Shown here one piece after another: positions 55,804 through 64,000 of a stretch of 64,000 bases of DNA. The position numbers and the translations under genes were made by a program. This DNA is from Procambarus clarkii (taxonomy: Eukaryota; Arthropoda; Malacostraca; Decapoda; Cambaridae): the NCBI RefSeq assembly GCF_040958095.1, contig NC_091169.1, positions 9,190,917 through 9,254,916 of the forward strand, read 5' to 3'. The notes below the pieces were generated by a model, which was not told the DNA's origin, did no database searches, and saw nothing but the letters and a program-made list of their open reading frames with translations. Position 1 is the first letter of the stretch; each line of letters starts with the position of its first letter.

Positions 55804-56940
55804 TCAGGAGGTTGACGTGGCACAACTGGGTCTTCCACCGCCTATCTGGAGTCTCAAGAACGTAGTTGTGGTTGTTTCTGCACTCCTTGATACGGTAAGG
55901 TCCTGAAAACTGTTTTGCAATGGAGAACCTGGGATAGGAAAATATGCCAACACGAAGTCTCCTGGTTTAAATTTCCTTAATTTGCTGCTTTGGTCAAAAT
56001 GAGTCTTCATCCTCTCCTGGGCTTTCAATAGGTTGTCATTAGCAAATTTACGTACTCTCTCTAGAATGTGTTTTAAGTTTTGAAGAAACTGAGGCACATT
56101 CTGAGGGTCACTGAAGGTGGCATTATGTAGAGAGTCTTCGAAAGCTTTGAGAGGAGTACGGCACTTACGTCCGTAGAGCATCTCATAAGGAGATACTCCT
56201 AGAGATTCATTGGGGAGACTTCTGAAAATGCACATAATGAGATCAAGTTGTTTATCCCAGTCCTTCAAGGTTTCATTGCAGAATTTCTTTAGGAGTGCTT
56301 TAATAGTCTGATGACTACGTTCAAGAGAACCCTGTGAAGCAGGATGATAGGGGCTGGACAGTACCTGTGTGATGTTGAACTCCTCCAGTGTCTTCTTGAA
56401 GAAATCACTGGTGAAGTTGGTGCCACAGTCGCTTTGAACCTCTCTTGGAAATCCATACTGGATGAAGATCTTCAATAGGTGTTTCACAACCGTAGCAGCC
56501 GTAATGTTCTTTACTGGAACTGCTATGGTGAATCTGGTGGTAGGACACATGATAGTTAATATATATACGTTGCCAGAACTGGTCCGGGGTAAAGGACCAA
56601 CACAGTCTATGATGAGTCTGTGGAAAGGTACCGCAGGCACCTGGATGGGTTTTAGTGGAGCCTGAGGAATAGAGACGTTAGGTTTACCTGCCATCTGACA
56701 TGTATGACACTGTCGTACGTACTTTTTAACGTCCTTTACCATACCTGGCCAGTTGTAGTCTTGTCTGATTCCGTGGTAGGTTTTGTTAAAACCATAGTGA
56801 GAAAGAGCTCCGTGGGCCAGGTGTAGAATATCGGGCCGTATGCTGGTGGGAATCACTAGTTGTTCGACATTGGCCCAATCGTCATCCTCCTTCAGCTTGC
56901 TGGGTAGAGCAATTGCTCTATCTGCGGTAGAGCAATTCAT
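55804..56940 (-). pseudogene. G4 integrase
   Basis: The zinc region has LAHGALSHYG and CHTCQ. The core follows with LIIDCVGPLP (first Asp), QSDCGTNFTSDFF (second Asp) and ASQGSLERSHQTIK (Glu), then LPNESLGVSPYEMLYGRK and FKPGDFVLAYFPI. The frame is open for 378 codons and overlaps the protease frame by about 23 bp, with a +1/-1 shift between. The catalytic triad is complete, so the domain may have decayed only recently. It belongs to the DDE retroviral-type integrase family. Confidence 0.9.
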
Positions 56941-57805
56941 TCTCTAGGAAGAACCCAGTGATACTGTCAGGTTGAGTCTCAGCCTGGAAGAATAATGGTG
57001 TTAATGATTGATCTTCCCTCTGTAACTTACGGAACTCCAAACTGGTAAGATTAGGAGGTAGATTCTGAGGGTCTTGAGGGACAGCGGTAGCAGTAGTGTC
57101 AGCTGGTGGCGGGCGTGCAGCTTGTGCACAGGTGGTCACCAAAACCGGAGGAGAAACTTGATCACTTTCTTGAACCTCTGCTGTAACATATTCAAAGATG
57201 GGATTATCCATTACAGAGGTACACACCTGGGGTTTGTCCGTGATGATCAGGTTGGATGGTTGCAGATCTTCTGCCAAGTCGTTGCCCAGGAGAAGTTGCA
57301 CTCCAGGCATGGGAAAAGGCATTTCCCTGATGGCGACTTGGACTTCACCGGTCACGAAGGGACAATCCAGGTGGACTCTGGCGAGTGGATACGGAGTGGT
57401 AGCAGTGAGGTCAGTGATAAGGACGGTTTCTCCGGTGTAGGTGATGTTAGGCACAGCTGATTTCAATATAACAGACTGAAGAGCCGCTGTGTCCCTCAAG
57501 ATCTTCAATTTGAAACGTCCCTCCGAATCTGTACCGTTGGTAGAGACAGTTCCAGGATACAGGTGTTTACTGAAGAGAGAAAGATCATTAACATGAACAC
57601 CAACATTCATCACAGGCTTACCGGACTTAGGAGGAGTCTGCTTGAGTTTAGTAGATTCTTTGCTCTTGTATTGAGCCTTCACACATCTATCTATGATATG
57701 TCCATAGAGTTTGCAATACTTACAATACAATTGTGAGCTCGCTTGATCTGTACTCACTTTATTGTAACTGTACCAAGACTTCTTACTGGAAGGTGGTTCT
57801 GGTGT
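56918..57805 (-). pseudogene. G4 zinc knuckle and protease
   Basis: Right after the SINE the frame reads PEPPSSKKSW and then CKYCKLYGHIIDRC, a CCHC knuckle. The protease domain has ILRDTAALQSVILK, with Asp-Thr-Ala at the triad, and VQLLLGNDLAEDL near its end. A proline-rich linker and a pre-integrase segment (EFRKLQREDQSLTPLFF) follow. The frame is open for about 279 codons. The DTA triad is unusual for a working retropepsin. Confidence 0.85.
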
Positions 57806-58108
57806 TTACTAGTTGTGTTTTGCGGGGGTTGAGCTATACTCTTTCGGCCCGCCTCTCAACTGTCAATCAACTGTTTACTAACTACTTTTTTTTTTTTTTT
57901 TTTTTTTCCCACACCACACACCCCCCCCCCCAGGAAGCAGCACGTGACAGCTGACTAACTCCCAGGTACCTATTTACTGCTAGGTAACAGGGGCACTTAG
58001 GGTGAAAGAAACTTTGCCCATTTGTTTCTGCCTCGTGCGGGAATCGAACCCGCGCCACAGAATTACGAGTCCTGCGTGCTATCCACCAGGCTACGAGGCC
58101 CCCATGCC
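57806..58108 (-). mobile_element. tRNA-Thr(CGU) SINE with LINE A-type tail, in G4 gag
   Basis: The head is at 58100-58030 on the minus strand, with the same cloverleaf as at 1527. The body, a poly-G/poly-A section and the LINE A-like tail end at 57806. An 11-bp target duplication GGTNCTGGTGT (57795-57805 and 58109-58119) differs at one base. It splits the gag. Confidence 0.9.
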
Positions 58109-59257
58109 GGTGCTGGTGTCAGCCGGTGGATGAGGCTGTAGGTGTCAGCCGACTTCGCACATTTGATGTATTCGGTTTCTTCTTTATCTGCTAGATATAA
58201 ACGGACGGAAGGGGGAACACGCCTCAAGAATTCCTCAACTAGCATGAGGTTGACGAGTTCTGCAAATGTAGAGACATGTGCTGCTTCCAGCCATTTCATG
58301 AAATATCTTTTCTTTGTATTGGCAAATTCTAGAAAGGTGGTGGTACTTGCCTTAAGATGGTCACGGAATTTTCGTCGGTAGCTTTCGGTGGAGAGAAGGT
58401 AGGCGTCCAACACTGCTTGCTTCAGGGTCTGGTAGTCATTCTCAGACGCTAAGGTACTGGGAGTAACTGCAGCTCTACCTGTAAGATGCACTCTGAGAAG
58501 GGTAGACCATTGATCAGCAGGCCAGCTAAGTTTATTAGCTAGGTCTCAAAGGTGGTAAAAAAACATCAATCTCTGTCTCAACGAATGGTGGCATTAACTT
58601 ACTTGCATGGGAGACATTGAATCTTACTGGAAGACTGGCGGTAGCTTGCTGACGTTGAGTGAGGTGTGTAGTCTCCAACGTGAGTTCTCGTTGACGACAT
58701 TCTATAGCCATATCCGCTTGCTTTTTATCATGCTCGCGTTGCATCTCCAGGTGACGATGTTTTGCTTCAAGCTGTACTCGCTCACGCTCTCTGAGTAGTA
58801 CAGTCTCACATTCTTGTTCTTCTTTTCTCATTGCAGCTTCTCGTTCCCTTATTTGTAGAGCTTCTTTCGCCAGGGCAGCCTCTCTTTCTTTGAGGGCAGC
58901 CTCACGTTCTTGTTCTTCTTTCCTTATTGCAGCTTCTTCTTTCCTCATTTGGAGAGCTGCTTGCTGTTGCTCCCTCTCAAGTTTTGCAAGTTCTATTTTG
59001 AGTTTCATAGTTGCCAACTCATGTTTATCTGCAACAGAATAAGTTTCGTGAGTTTCAGAGTCAATCGTCCCTTCATCTAAGAGGTGATCCATTATTAAGT
59101 TATACAGTTCATTTTTGTTGGCTCCATGGGGAACATCTAGTTGATACTCGTGTGCAAGAGTTTGTAATTCAGTCCTCTTGGCACGACATAAGGTCCCTAT
59201 TTCACCTGCTGGATCGTTACGAAAAGCTTGGAGACGAAACATTGTGAAAGATAGCAA
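58109..59257 (-). pseudogene. G4 gag
   Basis: Frame 59257-58535 has a SAP-like N-terminus (AKRTELQTLAHEYQLDV), then a long Glu/Arg/Ala coiled coil (about residues 75-205). The frame breaks near 58540. Frame 58491-58120 carries the gag core (YQTLKQAVLDAYLLSTESYR, RKFRDHLKASTTTFLEFANT, SVRLYLADKEETEYIKCA). The architecture parallels G1 and G3 gags. The start is at 59239 (MFRLQAF) or 59257. Confidence 0.8.
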
Positions 59258-60118
59258 ATAAATGTAAAACGAATATAATTGCGATATGATAAATGTCAGA
59301 AACAGGACAACGTGGCAACTGGTAACTATCCTGTGGAATTTTAATCTTTAACAATTAACGTTAATTATAGGATGGTAAATGATTAGTCAATCAAAATCGC
59401 AGGAAATCTTGTACCCGGTACTCAATGTAAGAGAATAAAGGCAAGAAAATCCTACTAAATAAGTGAAACTGGGTTTCTAAAACAAATGAAACATTTAATT
59501 GCTTCAAAAGTGAATTAGGTAGTTCAAGAATGTAGGCATACCTTACCGAGTCTCTACAGGATAGAAGCAAGGGTTTTCCCACTAAATGAATATGATACTT
59601 ACAGAATTAGCGAACTTTGTGCTCTTTAAAAAGAAAGCTAATTCCCTACCTAAGTAAATATCATCATCTCTGACCGACGTGTAGGGGTGCGAGTGTCAAC
59701 TGGTGACGAGAACTGCTGCTGAGGTCCAAACTCAGCAACGAAGTCCGTGCTAGAGGAACTATGGCCCTCTTATCCTCCTTCGGTCGGATTGCAGAAGATA
59801 GGGTGCTTTGACCCGAAGACAAACCAATAATGTGAGAAATATCCTAGGGACAAAAGGTGGTAAACACGAGTAATAACACGGAGGGAGGGATGACCAATTA
59901 AGAGAATGACTGAGGCCTACAGTCACCATGTAATCCAAAGTTATCTCACACTCACCATATGCTACTCTCGGAATGCACAATACACACAGCACCATATAAA
60001 TATGAAAATTAATGATAATATTGAAAAGCTACTTTAGCAAAACGAAGTACACTTACCACAAATTGACGTTCTGGTACTAGTACCTGAGTGAAGCTCCTAG
60101 GACAGGCCCCCATTAATA
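59258..60118 (-). other. G4 leader with primer-site-like sequence
   Basis: No gene is seen. Next to the LTR the minus strand reads TATTAATGGGGGCCTGTCCT (60118-60099). TGGGGGCC, a few bases from the LTR, could be the primer site. Confidence 0.4.
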
Positions 60119-63970
<3,852 letters not shown>

Positions 63971-64000
63971 TCCTAACGCACTTCTCAGCCTACTATGCAA
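63971..64000. mobile_element. Start of a second, truncated copy of the MITE arm
   Basis: AACGCACTTCTCAGCCTACT and the following bases match arm positions 19-44 of the MITE at 60926. The copy breaks the tenth satellite unit and runs off the window. Confidence 0.8.

Overview
The window reads as intergenic and intronic DNA of a repeat-rich arthropod genome. A decapod crustacean, perhaps a crayfish, is the best guess. The pointers are 5-bp TTAGG-type repeats in both orientations, tRNA-derived SINEs, CR1/Jockey-type LINEs, Gypsy-type LTR elements, long TA runs and complex satellites. There is no bacterial operon structure, rRNA or CRISPR array, and no intact host gene. Species assignment is inference. 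Almost every long open frame belongs to a transposable element, and nearly all of these are broken.

Layout. 1-396: nuclease-like tail of an unidentified retroelement protein. 397-4443 (minus): LINE C, with three CCCH zinc fingers, endonuclease and reverse transcriptase, interrupted by a tRNA-Thr-type SINE. 4440-7330 (minus): two pieces of a Jockey-like LINE B. 9965-10240: an inverted-repeat element. 11054-11378 and 19989-20087 (plus): two phase-compatible candidate exons of one host gene, a membrane-anchor exon and a 99-nt ankyrin-repeat exon. The roughly 8.6-kb intron between them holds the CR1-like LINE A (12473-16575) and other fragments. 20394-20595: 29-bp minisatellite. 21915-25490: a 37-bp minisatellite holding an LTR, which holds an inverted solo LTR, which holds a SINE.

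25985-54245 looks like one 25-bp minisatellite locus split by insertions: Gypsy G1 (26277-30461), a near-complete young Gypsy G2 with both LTRs and a GAGG target duplication (30875-43142), a SINE (43859-44107), a 3.4-kb block of degenerate tandem repeats, and a gag-protease-only element G3 (48052-53549). 54246-55582 is a tRNA-containing 256-bp satellite. 55583-60817 (minus) is Gypsy G4, with integrase directly after protease. 60818-64000 holds TA runs around a MITE with telomere-like repeats, and a second tRNA-containing satellite with 280-bp units.

How the pieces fit: three SINE tail types in the window each match the 3' end of a different LINE in the same window. This suggests each LINE machinery mobilised its own SINE set. 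Two Gypsy elements enter the 25-bp minisatellite at the same phase of the unit and a third within about one base. Several perfect short-loop palindromes sit at element edges or inside elements. The host gene candidate is the only non-mobile coding signal with good support.
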